From assembly GCA_963693085.1 (NCBI GenBank), contig OY856409.1, positions 503,831,303 through 503,895,302 on the forward strand: 64,000 nucleotides of DNA, written 5' to 3'. The DNA comes from Alisma plantago-aquatica. Its lineage: Eukaryota > Streptophyta > Magnoliopsida > Alismatales > Alismataceae. Position numbers and translations under genes: made by a program. Each line of letters opens with the position of its first letter. Position 1 is the first letter of the stretch. Below, piece by piece: positions 47,968 through 59,849 of the stretch. Under the pieces are notes generated by a model. The model had not been told where the DNA came from. It did no database searches and was given only the letters and a program-made list of their open reading frames with translations.

Positions 47968-49328
47968 AGATGACCTCTATAGGTAGATCGGGTCTTGCGA
48001 GACCCATCACCCTTGGATGACTTTGGAGTCTTGGAAGACAAAGAAGTAGCTATGCTAGAAGAACCTGATTTGGCTGTTGAAGAAACGACTGTGTCATTGG
48101 ATATGACCTGCTCCATTGGGACCAAGCAACTTGTTGCAGAACCAACAACTTCACTAATATCCGTCTCAATCAATGGCTCATCAGTAGTGCACATGGCTTG
48201 TTCATTTGGGATCACTACTGGAATAACACCAGTAGAAGCGCCTGCTCCATTATTAGTAACCTTCACCATAGTTTGTGCATGACCAACCTCCCTCACTACC
48301 TCCGAAATCCTCACAACAACAGAAGATAGCACCACAACTTCATCAGTCGGACCCGGTGTTTGAGTTTCAGGACCTGTCACAGACTCAATCACAGTCTCAG
48401 TGACCTTGTTGTTCCAGACAACAACTTTCCAAACTTGCGTCACTTTAGGAGCAGGGATCTCCTCAGTGACATCTGGTTTGAGGGGACAGTTAGTATCATC
48501 ATGCCTGAATACCTTGCAATCAGGACATCTCTTTGGAACATATTCATATTGGACCTTCATAGGCATAGGATCACGTTTAGGCATATTGACCCATATCTCC
48601 TACATAGGATCTTCATCAGCTTCAATCTCCACCAAAACACGCACCTCACCCAATGACTCTTGGCCAATCAACTTGTAATTGATTCTAAGAAGTTTCCCAA
48701 CCCCACTGGCCACAATACCAACAATCCTAGGGGACTAGTTACGCCTCATGCTAGGGATACTGATCCAAACCGGAATAGAACTGAAGAAGTCCTTCTTCAA
48801 GTCATCACCCATCTTGTAATCTTTGATGACCACCAATCAGTTATCAAACCAACGCGGTCTTCTCTTGATGATTTTTTGTTTGTCCTCAGCCGAGTTGAAT
48901 CATAGGATAAAAAACTTGTCCAGTTTAGAGAACAGATCAAAGCCGCCCTTAGGCTTCCATACTCGACGTATCCAAGCTAGTAGATGGACGTAATATGGTC
49001 ATTTTCCCATCACGTACAAGATAGAGGTATGTTTCCAACATTTCTCCATAGCTTTGTAGGTTGGATCATCAATTGTAACAAATCTCTTACCATCTTTCTT
49101 CACAGGAGGATCAAATTTGTGCTTTTCGATCAGGTTCTCTCTGGCCAAAACCTTGTTCCATGCTTTCCTAGGGACTGTATTGGGTGGCTTATCCACCTGT
49201 CCTCCAGCATAGGACTCCACTACAGCCATGGAAACTAGTGAGGGGGGAGGGACTCCCCTCTCCATGGAGTTTGTAGCTGATCGCCTCAGGATCGCCAAAG
49301 GCGGAACAAACCTTAGGATATACGACAC
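47964..49328 (-). pseudogene. LINE ORF1: DUF4283-like domain and zinc knuckle
   Basis: The first part, 49328 to 48999, has MERGVPPPSLVSMAVVESYA and FVTIDDPTYKAMEKCWKHTS. The next part, across stops, has RRPRWFDNWLVVIKDYKMG and PVWISIPSM, typical of the DUF4283 domain of plant LINE ORF1. The third, 48584 to 47964 (206 residues, open), has YEYVPKRCPDCKVFRHDDTNCPLKP-like zinc-knuckle sequence (Cys at about residues 19 and 22, His 28, Cys 33) and a long Ser/Thr/Val-rich tail. ORF1 proteins bind LINE RNA. The last codons overlap the ORF2 start. Stops near 48998, 48904, 48741 and 48602 make it a pseudogene. Confidence 0.88.
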
Positions 49329-49357
49329 ACATCAAGTTCTATAAAAGATTTGATAAT

Positions 49358-49372
49358 TATCCTAACCCTATT
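49358..49372. other. Right target duplication of the 44.6-49.4 kb LINE
   Basis: TATCCTAACCCTATT, partner of 44570-44584. Confidence 0.95.
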
Positions 49373-49430
49373 CTTGTTATGCTATATCAGGTGAAACTGT
49401 CCATCCATGGACTTTTGTGTATTAACCCTT
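49373..49430 (-). repeat. Element B 5' LTR, continuation (truncated)
   Basis: Matches 17861 to about 17915 loosely (CCATGGACTT shared). After about 49430 the similarity stops, so the remaining 2.6 kb of the LTR is missing or displaced. Confidence 0.6.
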
Positions 49431-51240
49431 GATATATGGATCACTCTTTTTCATGGGTTAAAAGTGTACACACAATTGTCCAGTCAAAGATATCAAACTT
49501 TAAATTTATGCCCAACATGAAGAGGCATCCACAACTCAATACATAGTCTATTGTAGGAATATGAGGTTGAACACAGAGACAAGGAGAAGAAAAAAATAAG
49601 AATGAGAAATCTTTTTTTGTTTAGTAAAATCAAAGAGGTGAAATTGGTGTTCCAGTTAAGGAGCATGTTAGTCTAATCAAGCAATAAATCTAAGTTATCA
49701 AAGATCAAAATAAATAAATATAACTGTGAAACAATTAGAAGGGAAACTTGGATTGGGTTTTACTAATCAAAATAGCATCAACCATGCAGAACCTTCTCTT
49801 CCAATCTATATATATTCCTGACATAATCTTGAGATCCATGTAGACATTTATCCAAAGGTATTTATTTCTTGAGATAATAACCAAAAGATCAAGTATAAAC
49901 ATATGACTTTTGTTATAATAACATCCTCACTCTTGTGTATGGTTACTAACCCATACTATATCTCAATGAATCATTATATTGAATAAACCAAATCAATCAT
50001 CACTAGAAGGTTTCTAATCAACAAGTGAAGCATCATAACAAGAGTATAGAAACAAAATTGTAAGAACATATGTATTAAAGAGAAGAAGGAAAGATTACAT
50101 GGTATAGAGTGCTTGATGGCTACTCCCAACCCAAGTTATGGAGTTTATCCACTCATGGCATAGAAAAGAAACATATTACAACTTGAACAAGCCATGCTAA
50201 GGAAAAGAGAGGGAAGAAATAAATACAAGGTTCTATCCACCTTTCGGCTAATTTGACGGAAGGTCGGCAACCAAAGGTTGATGGCCTCCACTCTTTGTAT
50301 AATCAAGATTGAAGTATGAAGATCTATCTATCTGTTGATGGAAGTGGCTGGAATGCCAAGTCTAGAGGTCAATGGTCTCGCTAGGTTGATGACACTAGCC
50401 AGGTAGATGGGTCTAGACTTTGGCTCTGATCTTGACCACATCCTTTTGACTTGTTGACTCCAAAATCCAAGATGCCATAAAGTGATGCCTTTAGGGCCTA
50501 TTTATAGGTTTTGACTTGTGCTTTGTTGATCTTTGATTGGTCCACATGTCATAGACTCTTGGTCTTCTTGCTGTTGACCTGGTAGGTCAAGGAGTCTTTG
50601 TTTGATTGATGGGTCTTACATCGGTCTTTGAGGGTTGTCCATCTTGGAAAGAATGACAAGTTGATCAATGACAAATTTTTGACCTAAAGATCAATTTACA
50701 ACATTGCTAGTATCAGTTCGATGGATTCAAACACCAAGAAACTTTGTTGATCTCTAAGATTGATGTATTTGTGTCTACCTCAGGTCCATCGTTGTGTTTG
50801 ATCGATGGCTCTTAGCTTGATGGATGTGTCCATCGATATTTCAGTGAAGGTTTGAGTGTCAACCTGATAGGTTGATGAGTTGTAGAAACCTCTTGAGGTT
50901 GATATTCATATCATGAATAATAATCAGTCTTGGAGGTCGATGGAAATGCAATCAATCTTTATGAGATTGAATCAAATTTCTACAATTTTCAATAAAACTT
51001 GGTCAGAACCAAGTATTTAATTTTTTAGTATAAAATTGACAAATTTGATATCTTTGAACATTTGATCAGATGATTATATTTATAAAAAAGTCATCAAATG
51101 TACGTAAAAACTGATATTAATAACTTCCCTCTAACCTAGAATTTATCCCGTCTTCAAGCTAATAGAATCATTTTTCTAATCCGAGCGATGAGGGTAATTT
51201 TGAAGACGTCTGAGTGAATTTTTTATCTCAACCTCTTACA
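49431..51240 (-). other. Unassigned; possibly a decayed LTR on the minus strand
   Basis: No coding motif. A minus-strand CCTATAAATAGG (50497-50508) is a good TATA context, and a purine run GGTTAGAGGGAAG on the minus strand at about 51123-51135 could be a polypurine tract upstream of an LTR start. Neither TG...CA borders nor a second copy were found. Confidence 0.3.
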
Positions 51241-54200
51241 AAAACTATTTGCTAATTCATAAGATGATTCCACTCTACAAAAATATCAACATTCAAAAGA
51301 TCCTTCTTTGTTTGTTTATTGATTATTTTTTGTCACACACTTATCCCCGACATACATATCACTTTTCAAACACATTGTTGTTGGTGGTAAATGAAATGGG
51401 TAGGGAAAAAGGCTTGTGGGTATCCCTTCTTTCTTTTTGGGTCATTCAAGTATAGGTTTTTAAATGGGAAAGTGACCCCTACATTCCAAACTAGTTGGTT
51501 TTAGAGAAGTGGTTGCACATCCTAAGTACCACCACCCCAGATTGCAATACCTTTAATGAACACTATTGAAATTAGGGTGTGTATTCTCGGTCTTCGAGTT
51601 TAGCAAAAGCAACATATATACATTTATGAGAACATCAATACATAGTTTTGAAAGCTCTTTTGACTAGAAGCATGGTACAAACCTCTAATTTTTATTCTCT
51701 CTACTTTTATTTCTCACTCTTTTTTGGGATGTTGACTGAATTAGAGATGAAATGGAAAATGAGGTAGCTCTTTCTTCTTTTGCGAGAATATGCCTTCCAT
51801 TAAGTATGATTTTTTTGTATGATATTTTGGCATGAATCTTTTGGTGATGTTTTGAGATTAGAATCAAATTAGAGGAATAAGTAACATCTTTCTAAGAGAA
51901 AGATATAAAAACATCATCAATAGCAATTGAGATTTCAAAAAAATGTCCTGGCTGCTGCTTCCTTGTGATTGATTTGTAAAATCATAGCTTGAAGAACAAA
52001 ACTAAGCTCTTTAGAAATGGGGATTGTTGATCAACTTTTTATTCATTGTTTTGTACATGAAAATCATTTCAAAAAGATCATGAAACATGTGCATGGAAAA
52101 TAAAAACATTCAAGGGGAAATATTGAAATTTGTTTGATACTATGAACACCTATCTCACAAGATTACACCCCTCCAAACTTACAACACACACTATCCTTAG
52201 AGTGATAAAATAAGTAAGAAAAATGTAAGCTTGTGAGATTATCATTGATGATAAGTATCAATTGTTGCCCACTCATATTTGAGAAGCATCATGGCATAAT
52301 TTTTGCACAAGCAGTGATTGTTATCGCCAATTCATTCTTCAACAACAACATGATGGATGCCAATAGAATACATCTAGTGGAGGATGTAAAAGACACAAAT
52401 GTTGAGAAGACACTGTTGTTGTGTGCTATGGTTGGAAAGTTTTGAAACTTTTTGTTTCTGATGTATTAGAGTAACTAGTACCCTAGCACAAGTATCAACA
52501 ATGTGTTCACATATGCTTGGAATCAAATAAGAGGATATGATGCCCTCAATGCCATAGGTGACGTCAGAACTATTGTAGAATATTACTTGACATTCTCAAG
52601 TGAAAATAAAAAGCAACATCTAGTGATTATCATTGAGTAGGGGTTGGAATAAATAGCATGTGATTGAAGTTTGCAAGCACTGAATGAGTAACCTCTTCTC
52701 CCCAACATCAGCTTGTCAACAATGATTAGTCTATAAAATATGGTCCAACCATGTAGACACATCAACAATTTGGCTAAGAAGGAATTTATAAGAAGCCATG
52801 AGACTGTTCCACAAATATCCTCCAAGTTTGAGAGTTTCTTTAAGGTCATCTTTCATGACGGGCAAATCATTTTGGAAATATACAATGCAGTTGTCATCAC
52901 TATCCTTGAATCACTTCATAAGGAGATGGAGGTGATCCTGAGAAAGATCACAACAAGATATTCTATAAAAGTTTTCAAAACTTGGTTTGATGGATGTCAC
53001 AAGACCATAGACAAGGTATTGTCCTGGTTCTCTCCAAAAAATTTATGATGTCAGTGGCCTCATGGGCCTGTATAAAAGTAGAGACAATTCTTGGTAGTTG
53101 AAACACAATATGGGAAGGTGTTATCTGTACTTCTTCCACTATTTCTCTTTGTAAAACCTATCAGAAGGGTTCCTTTGAAGGTTAGGAAATCAATGGGTAG
53201 ATATATCATAAATTATCATGAAGCTCCGGATCTTGAAAGAAGAGATGATCTTGAATCACCTCCATGACATAGCATTGACATAGTGTAGAGAAACCATGAG
53301 GATCCAGATTAGATATAGAGATCCAATGATTGAGAGGTTCCATGACTAGAAGGATTATAAATTACTCTCACCTTTTGTCAGTTGTGCTAGTGAACTAGTG
53401 GCTCGATGATGTTACTGATCCAGTTATGCTGGTAGTATGGAACATGATGTATAAAGCATTGCAGATGGATAGGGATGCGATAGAGATTTTGTGTTGTTGG
53501 GTCCTAGAATTGCATATCTGCATTTTGTAGATCATCTTGAAAAATGTTGAATAAGTTAATTTTCCATTTAATCAAAGCAACACCACATAGTTGCCAATAT
53601 CCTCTTATGTGGAAGGAGAGAAGAATCACACCTATTTTATGTAGCTTGAGTTTGGCAAGGAGCATCTCTATAGTGGGTGCACCCAGACAATTCTTGAATA
53701 AGAAATCAACAAGAGAAGGGTGGCATTGTAATATGACCATCTTGTTGCTAGGCATCACATCCACCAAGATAGATGCCAATACTATAAAAAGTTGTTTATT
53801 TATCTTGTTTGGGTTACGGAATATGCGGTGAAACACATTTCAAAAGAGAGATTTTGCCTCATTGCTGTATATGATTTGTTATCCATCCTAATTCTGATCT
53901 AGAACATCTTGTAAGATGAATAGGTCTTGAGTAGGAATTTCTTTCAAGAAATCAAGATCTAAATTGTGCATTTTGCAGGGGAGCTGGGGTCAAAGTGACA
54001 AAGGTGGATCTGGGAAGATAGGATTTGGAGGCAGTGGACCATATATTGAAAGAACAATAGTTAGATCTCCATTATCTTCACCAAGATAAGTGTGTTCTCT
54101 TCATAATGAATATCAACATCTGCTTATAGATCCAAATTATTTGTATATAGTCCCACAAAAATATACTCCTTAGAAGTGTGGTGGTTGCAAAGTGACTTAT

Positions 54201-55077
54201 ATTGGGATATCATTACCAAGTAGAATCTCACATATCTTCCTCATCAAAATATTAGAAAAATAGTCAGGATGTATCTGAGTGAGCGGGATATCATTTTTAA
54301 AAGGATGACCATGGATATCCTCACACGGGTTGACATGGGGTTCCATTAGGGAAGTAGGGAATCCACATAGAGGAAGAAGGAAATATGTTGCTTGTTACTG
54401 ATCGACATCGGCTATAATGGTTGTTGATAGAGCACCATTCAAGCTGTTCTTGGTCAATATGGTCTAGAGACATGCAATATTGATGCTTTAAAAAATCCAA
54501 CAAAATGCTTGGGATAATGAAGATGGACCTCATCACTCGTCATGTTTGGGACATAAGAATTCCCACGTGATGAACATGAGATGGAGAAGAACCTTTAACT
54601 ACTGGCCAAGCATGGTACTCGCTATGTCATTATTGCCAAATTGTGTGGAGCTCAAGTTTTCTTCAGTGTTCATCAACTTTGGCTTTCCAGTGATTCCTAA
54701 TTTGGTGTTGTGAAGCTAGTATTTCTTGCATTTACTAGGGAATATGAGCTAGAGCCTCAACTTTATGATTGAGTGAAACCACTTGTTAGGGAAGCTGTTG
54801 TAAATCCATCAACTAGTATTGGAAAGTATTGACCTATTTTGCAAAACTTGCACATCTTGCATTAGCTTGGGAATAGTAGACCTGTGGTATGTAGTCACCT
54901 TACACAACATGTACATTTCACAATTGAAAACTCCAGTGAGTGTTTCAGGGTGCTCCATGTCAGAAGAATGGTGTGAGGATGGTTTATAGGGGTGCTTGGA
55001 CTGAGGTGGACTGTAGGAGGTGGATGGTTTTGTAGAGTGCTACTGGCAGTGTGGCAGATTATATGGATAATCATGAA
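51241..55077. other. Unassigned region with short unrecognised frames
   Basis: Frames at 52233-52445 and 52740-53048 (plus) and 53504-53836 (minus) are open but match nothing I know. The plus-strand reading continues loosely past 53048 to about 53270 (for example SMGRYIINYHEAPDLERRDD), which hints at one decayed coding segment of unknown family. No TIR, LTR border or A-tail recognised. Confidence 0.3.
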
Positions 55078-55114
55078 CCTTCATGGATGAGCTACCCCTT
55101 CATGGATGAGCTAC
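55078..55114. repeat. 19-bp tandem duplication at the left edge of LTR D right copy
   Basis: CCTTCATGGATGAGCTAC occurs at 55078-55095 and 55097-55114. Only the second is continuous with LTR D, so the duplication sits at the breakpoint where the first about 340 bp of the LTR are missing. Confidence 0.75.
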
Positions 55115-57162
55115 CTTTAGTAGCTATCAACTAATGAATTATTTGTTTTGCTTGGAAATTCAAGAAACGAGGGATAAGAATGTCTCTATGGATGGTGGGG
55201 GAGATGCTTGTGTGTGTGCTTGTATATTCTTAATAGTATAAGGCCATGGACACTTGGAAAGATACTAGAACTTTAACTTTTTCTTTTTCTTTATCTTAAA
55301 GTGTCATATACTAATCCCTAAGAAACAAAACGAGCCATTTTCTCTCCAACACTTCCCTCCTTCTACAAAACTCGTCCTACCTCTGTGCTGCTAAGAATTT
55401 TGTGTCCAAGGAAGAAGAAAAAGGGGATCTTCTTGGAAAAAGAATCTAGGGTTGTAATTGACCTCCTTTTAGGGTTTAAAAAGCTTCCTTTTAGTGATCT
55501 TGACCTAAAAGAGTAAGAATCCCCTTCTTTCCTCCATTTATTTCTTTTTTATCCTTCTCCTACCTTTCTCCAGGTCGGAACCTTGCTGTTCCATGGTAGA
55601 AATTGCTCTAAATCTCTAAAACCCTACCTTTCTTGCTCGTTATGCTTAGGGTTTTCTCATTTGATGAAGAAAGGTGCTAGATGGATGAGTTCACAACTTA
55701 TGCTTGGATTTCCTACCCTACCTACTCGTATTTTCTTCTTTTTAGGAGTTTATTGTCTAATTTGAGACAAGTTTTATAACTTTCTCCACATTTATTGCTT
55801 ACCATAAGCTTTCTAGCTCATGTTCTTACTTGAAAATGATGATCCATGCACTGAAAAGCTATGCTTGACTTGGATTTCGATTTTTATAAAGTTCCCTGTT
55901 CTGATTTCAGTTCTAGATGAACCTTTGATGTTGTGTACATTATTCCTAAGGTATAATATGACTTGTATCATGTTGTTTTGACAACCTATGGTGCTAAGAA
56001 CCTATCAACCAATGCTCAATTTTAGGGTTTTAAGTTGATTTCTTCTATAAACACTGGTGGTACCATTGCAACAAACAATGGTGTTGTATTCATGACAAAT
56101 GATTATGGTTACCAAGGGTGTCAAATGATGTTCACCCCTTAGGTCAGGTTTTGGCTTAATTAGAATCTTAATGATCAACAACTAAGTACCCTAATGATGC
56201 TATCAATCAATGGTGACATTAGCTTGATATTCGATGGTGATTAATGAATAGAGTACTGATCTAACAACCTATGGTGACTTAATGATCACTAATGATGGGG
56301 GATCAGGTATCCACAACCTATGGTGAGTTAATCATGTATTTTTAGCATCAATTAATCCTTAAACCAAGGGTTTCTTGGGTCATTTGATGCAATGGTCGGA
56401 CCTATACTACAATAGATGGTTTTAATATATGAACTTGACCTATTGGTTAAGATTTAATGTTTCTTCATACAATATATTGGAATGATGCATAATGTAATAT
56501 TTTGATCCTAATAAAGTGATTTAGATGTTTTCCATTATGAGATCAAATTAAGAAGCTCATATAGTGACAACTTATTTTAAATAAACAATCGCTTGTGGTT
56601 TTACCCTACTCTCAATGGAACTTTTAATGTTGTTAATCAAGGGATGTCTAGGGTGAAATGGTGACTCTTTCTAGAGAAAAACTCAAGGACTTCATAGGTG
56701 GTTTATCCAAGGTGTTTACTTATGTAAACAACCAATGATCTTACCTTTTAAACATCCAATGATTCTGGGTGACATAGTGGTGTGGTGATATGGGTTGAAA
56801 GATGATGGAACAAATGCTTACCCTTAATAAGGTAGTCTTACCTATTCACTCATATGAATAGAAGGGATGATAACCATATTGTGTTGATATGTAACCCTAA
56901 TGAGGTATATCTTGTTATACCTAGCTTTAATATAACTAAATGATGGTAATTGGGTATGAATAGTCCTTGAAATGATGAATACAATCATGGAGTACTCTCT
57001 TATTTTTGTTGAAACCATAGTATGCTATAACCTAATGGTTACACATTGATTTATGTGTGGGTGAATACTTGAGAATAGTATGGAATGTGACGGTGATGCT
57101 TCACCTTATGCCTACTTGATCCAATGGGGATGTCGTGAGTTAGGGTTTGGGTATAAGTGCTA

Positions 57163-57178
57163 ATTAGTAACATTGATA
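57163..57178. other. Left target duplication of SINE
   Basis: ATTAGTAACATTGATA, against ATTAGTAACATTAATA at 57395-57410. Confidence 0.88.
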
Positions 57179-57394
57179 GCCGGTGAGCAGTAGCTCTGGT
57201 GGTCGTAGCACAGGGCCCCTCATGAAGGGTCCTGAGTTCGAATCCCCCTGGTGGTGCTGTTTGAAATTGTTTCTCCCATAGCACATCTGACCTCTGTGTG
57301 ACTTAATGGGCTATGCTCCTTACGGGTAGGGGTTGAGCTCCCCAGGTTGGGCTCGGTGCAAGCCTTATGAGTCTCCTAGGTTACAAAAAAAAAG
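57179..57394 (+). mobile_element. tRNA-derived SINE, about 216 bp
   Basis: The head has a pol III A box (TAGCTCTGGTGG, 57191-57202) and B box (GAGTTCGAATCCC, 57234-57246), a tRNA-unrelated body, and an A-run at 57385-57393. Flanked by 16-bp target duplications with one mismatch; the other LTR D copy has the empty site. SINEs are transcribed by RNA polymerase III and mobilised by LINE proteins. I cannot assign a named family. Confidence 0.9.
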
Positions 57395-58914
57395 ATTAGT
57401 AACATTAATATAATTTATCATGTTGAACCTAACTCTGATGAAAATAGATAAAGATGAGTATTCATGTTTAACATTCTTATATGATGGAATGATGGTGGAA
57501 TAACCTCCTTAATATGATCATAACCTTAATATGTTAATTGGTGGTTATCATAGACACATGGTCAATACTTTCTTATGCTAAACATGTGCATAATGAATAT
57601 GGTGTGAGTTAATTATATCTAGATTCCTTGCATGTTGATGTAATAAAGGAATGTTCTTAATGTTAATATAACCCTACTATGATTGTTTATTAATATCTCC
57701 TAGCTCATTAATGCAATATTGTGTTGATCCAGTGTATTACATGTAAGTTATGTTGTTGAGCCTTGTTATAAGGCATGCAAAGATAATGATGATCTTATAG
57801 GCAATAGTATGATGGTCTTAATGACCTTTGAGCATAGTTGAGCCATGAATGAGGTGTAATCTTTTTGTGTTGATAAGGGTTGATACCCTATGATATTGTG
57901 AAAAAGATTTATATCCTATGATAGTATGACGGCCTTAATGACCTTTGGGCATGGTTGAGCCCTGAATGAGGTGTAATCCTCTTATGTTGATAAGGGTTGA
58001 TACCCTGTGATACTATGAAAAGGATTTATATCTTGTGATAGTATGGTGATTAGTATGGTCTCATGAATGGCAAGTGAATAGTACCATGTGATGATGAGAT
58101 GAAAAATTATGTTCCACACATTTTATATCTTTTAAAAGTTGTGATATTTATATGATTGCTAAAAGTGAATTAGGGTTTGTATGTCCACTTGTTTGATGCA
58201 ACCTTAATTCACCTAATTAAGATAACTACTCAAGTGAAACTCTAATCATGTAGTGCCCTATGCCGTAGAGCCATCTTTTGTGTCAGAACTTGCTGGATGG
58301 TGAAACGTGTATTCCTAAGGGAAACTTAGAGTGCATACTGTTGAATATGTGGGGGTGGCAGGTTGAGGATATATCCTTGTCATCCACAATGCAGGTTGTG
58401 GAGGTTGGCTATGGTCATGACTCATACATCTGATGTGATTGAGAATGGATGTGGTTGTGTCTCGGTGATTATAACATGATGTGATTAGAGGACAAATGTG
58501 GTTGTACCTAAGTGATCATGTTTGAATACCCTAGATGCTAATGTCGTGACCTGCACTAAGGTGGGCTAATTACAAGACTATATGTCATTGTGGTGGTAGC
58601 TTGGACTAATATGTCACTATCTTTTTACTCGTACTGACCAAGGGGAAGAGATCTTAGGATAGCGACACTCCTAGATCTTGTACAAAATCGAATAGCCCTT
58701 CACAGGGATCAATTGGACTTTGAATGGTACAATTCAAATTCCCCAGGGCTTAATAAAAGATGTAATATAGCCATGTAGCATATTTGTTTAGGGTTATACA
58801 TCACGTTTCACATTGGATGATAACTCTTGTTTTTTATCTTTACATAAAGATGACACTTAGTGTAATTAAGAGATAGTAGATATACTTAGGTTGTGGATAT
58901 GCTTAAGATTGTAG

Positions 58915-59220
58915 ATGCATACATATAGTAGCCATGCTTGTGTTGATAACTATACTTCTACTGCTGATTATAATCATGATGCTAGCTATCTCATGTTGTT
59001 AGTTACATTTAGCATGCTAGACATGACTTTGTAACTAGAGATGCATATACTGCTAATCATGCTTATCCAAATAGTTGTGCTTATGTTGTTGCTCTTCTTA
59101 TGATGTTGATATGTTCAACATGTTAGACATGCTGATGTTGTTAGCTATGCATATGATACTAGACTTATTCATGATGTTAGAGATGCTCATGCTTCTAGAA
59201 TCCTTATACTGTTAATAGGG
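58915..59220 (+). repeat. Degenerate short repeats in LTR D
   Basis: Recurring CATGATGTTAG, ATGCTAGACATG and GATGCTCATGCTT-like words, spaced irregularly by 30-45 bases. Probably a decayed minisatellite of the LTR. Confidence 0.4.
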
Positions 59221-59440
59221 ATATGAGCTAATGAAGATAGTTATTATCTTCTCCTTTATGTATTCTGTCAACCATCCCTGCTATTGAGCCTATTTGTTAT
59301 ATTTGATTAAATTTCTTAAACTGTTTAGTTACTTAAAATGTTGTAATCAATAAGCGTTGTTGGAGGTTATATCTCTTACTGGGACATGGGTCTCACCCTT
59401 GTAGTTTGCCACATTTTTTAGGTAATCGGTAGTGATGGTA

Positions 59441-59845
59441 ACAAAATCTTGGAAGTAAAGAGGAGATATAGTAATGAATCTTTGAGAAAGTTGATTAGAT
59501 GTCTAGTGTGTCCCTAGAGTCGTCCATGTACTCTCAAGTTTGGGTAGGAAAAGTTTGTATATGGTGTTTCAAACGAATCATACTTTTGTTAGCATATTAA
59601 TGCTTGTTTGTGTGGCATATATGAATATTGTTCTCCTATGTATATATGTTGTGGCTAAGGAGATAGAACAATTTGTATCAAATTATTGGCATAGTATGGA
59701 TACAAGAAAGATGTTGGGATCTTATTCAAATATTTTTGAGTGGGTGTTGATGTTGAAATTGATTTTAATTTACCCATATTTTGGGGTATGTGATTAATTA
59801 GTGATTGATTGTGTTTTATGTTTTGAGTAATATTGTTTAGTATAA
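59441..59845. other. LTR D end or flank, unresolved
   Basis: AT-rich. An 85-codon frame at 59540-59797 is hydrophobic but without a known motif, and I take it as chance. The junction between LTR D and the Athila-type element must lie here. Confidence 0.35.
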
Positions 59846-59849
59846 TGAG

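Larger units (their letters stand above)
44585..49357 (-). mobile_element. Near full-length plant LINE (4.77 kb)
   Basis: A minus-strand LINE with a perfect 15-bp target duplication, an A-tail (T-run 44585-44591 on the plus strand), ORF1 and ORF2 in the usual order and a short 5' UTR of about 30 bases. The only LINE in the window with both ORFs. Several stops in each ORF make it inactive. Confidence 0.95.
17403..49430 (-). mobile_element. Element B: Ty3/gypsy-type non-autonomous retrotransposon, heavily nested
   Basis: Minus-strand element. The 3' LTR is 17403-39347, interrupted by element A; the two parts, 17403-19337 and 38135-39347, total about 3.15 kb. It is preceded (minus sense) by a polypurine-like tract. 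The interior is 39348-44132, next to a primer site at 44118-44130. The 5' LTR starts at 44133, is split by a LINE and is recognisable to about 49430, where similarity to the 3' LTR stops. 44133-44569 matches 17403-17849 over nearly its whole length. Removing later insertions leaves an interior of about 2.6 kb with no gag or pol, so B is non-autonomous or a deletion derivative. A flank of AATGG (17398-17402) is the possible target duplication; its partner is lost. Confidence 0.75.
55097..59440 (+). mobile_element. LTR of family D, right copy (5' truncated), plus orientation
   Basis: Reverse-complement match to 1690-4615, plus about 1.3 kb further 3' not present in the left copy. It includes ATCTCTTACTGGGACATGGG and TCTCACCCTTGTAG near 59370-59400, an R/U5-type segment also seen in a related form in element A (about 19790). 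The LTR therefore exceeds 4.7 kb. Its true end lies between 59440 and about 59860 and is not resolved. A SINE is inserted at 57179. Confidence 0.75.

Noticed and set aside
47995..48678. Plus-strand ORFs in the LINE
   Set aside because: Antisense to LINE ORF1; no motif of their own.
57179..57260. A tRNA gene (A and B boxes, GTTCGAATCC)
   Set aside because: No acceptor or anticodon stem pairing can be made, the sequence continues into a body with A-tail, and 16-bp target duplications flank it: it is the head of a SINE.
59540..59797. Membrane protein gene
   Set aside because: The hydrophobic character follows from T-rich sequence; there is no signal, family motif or gene context.
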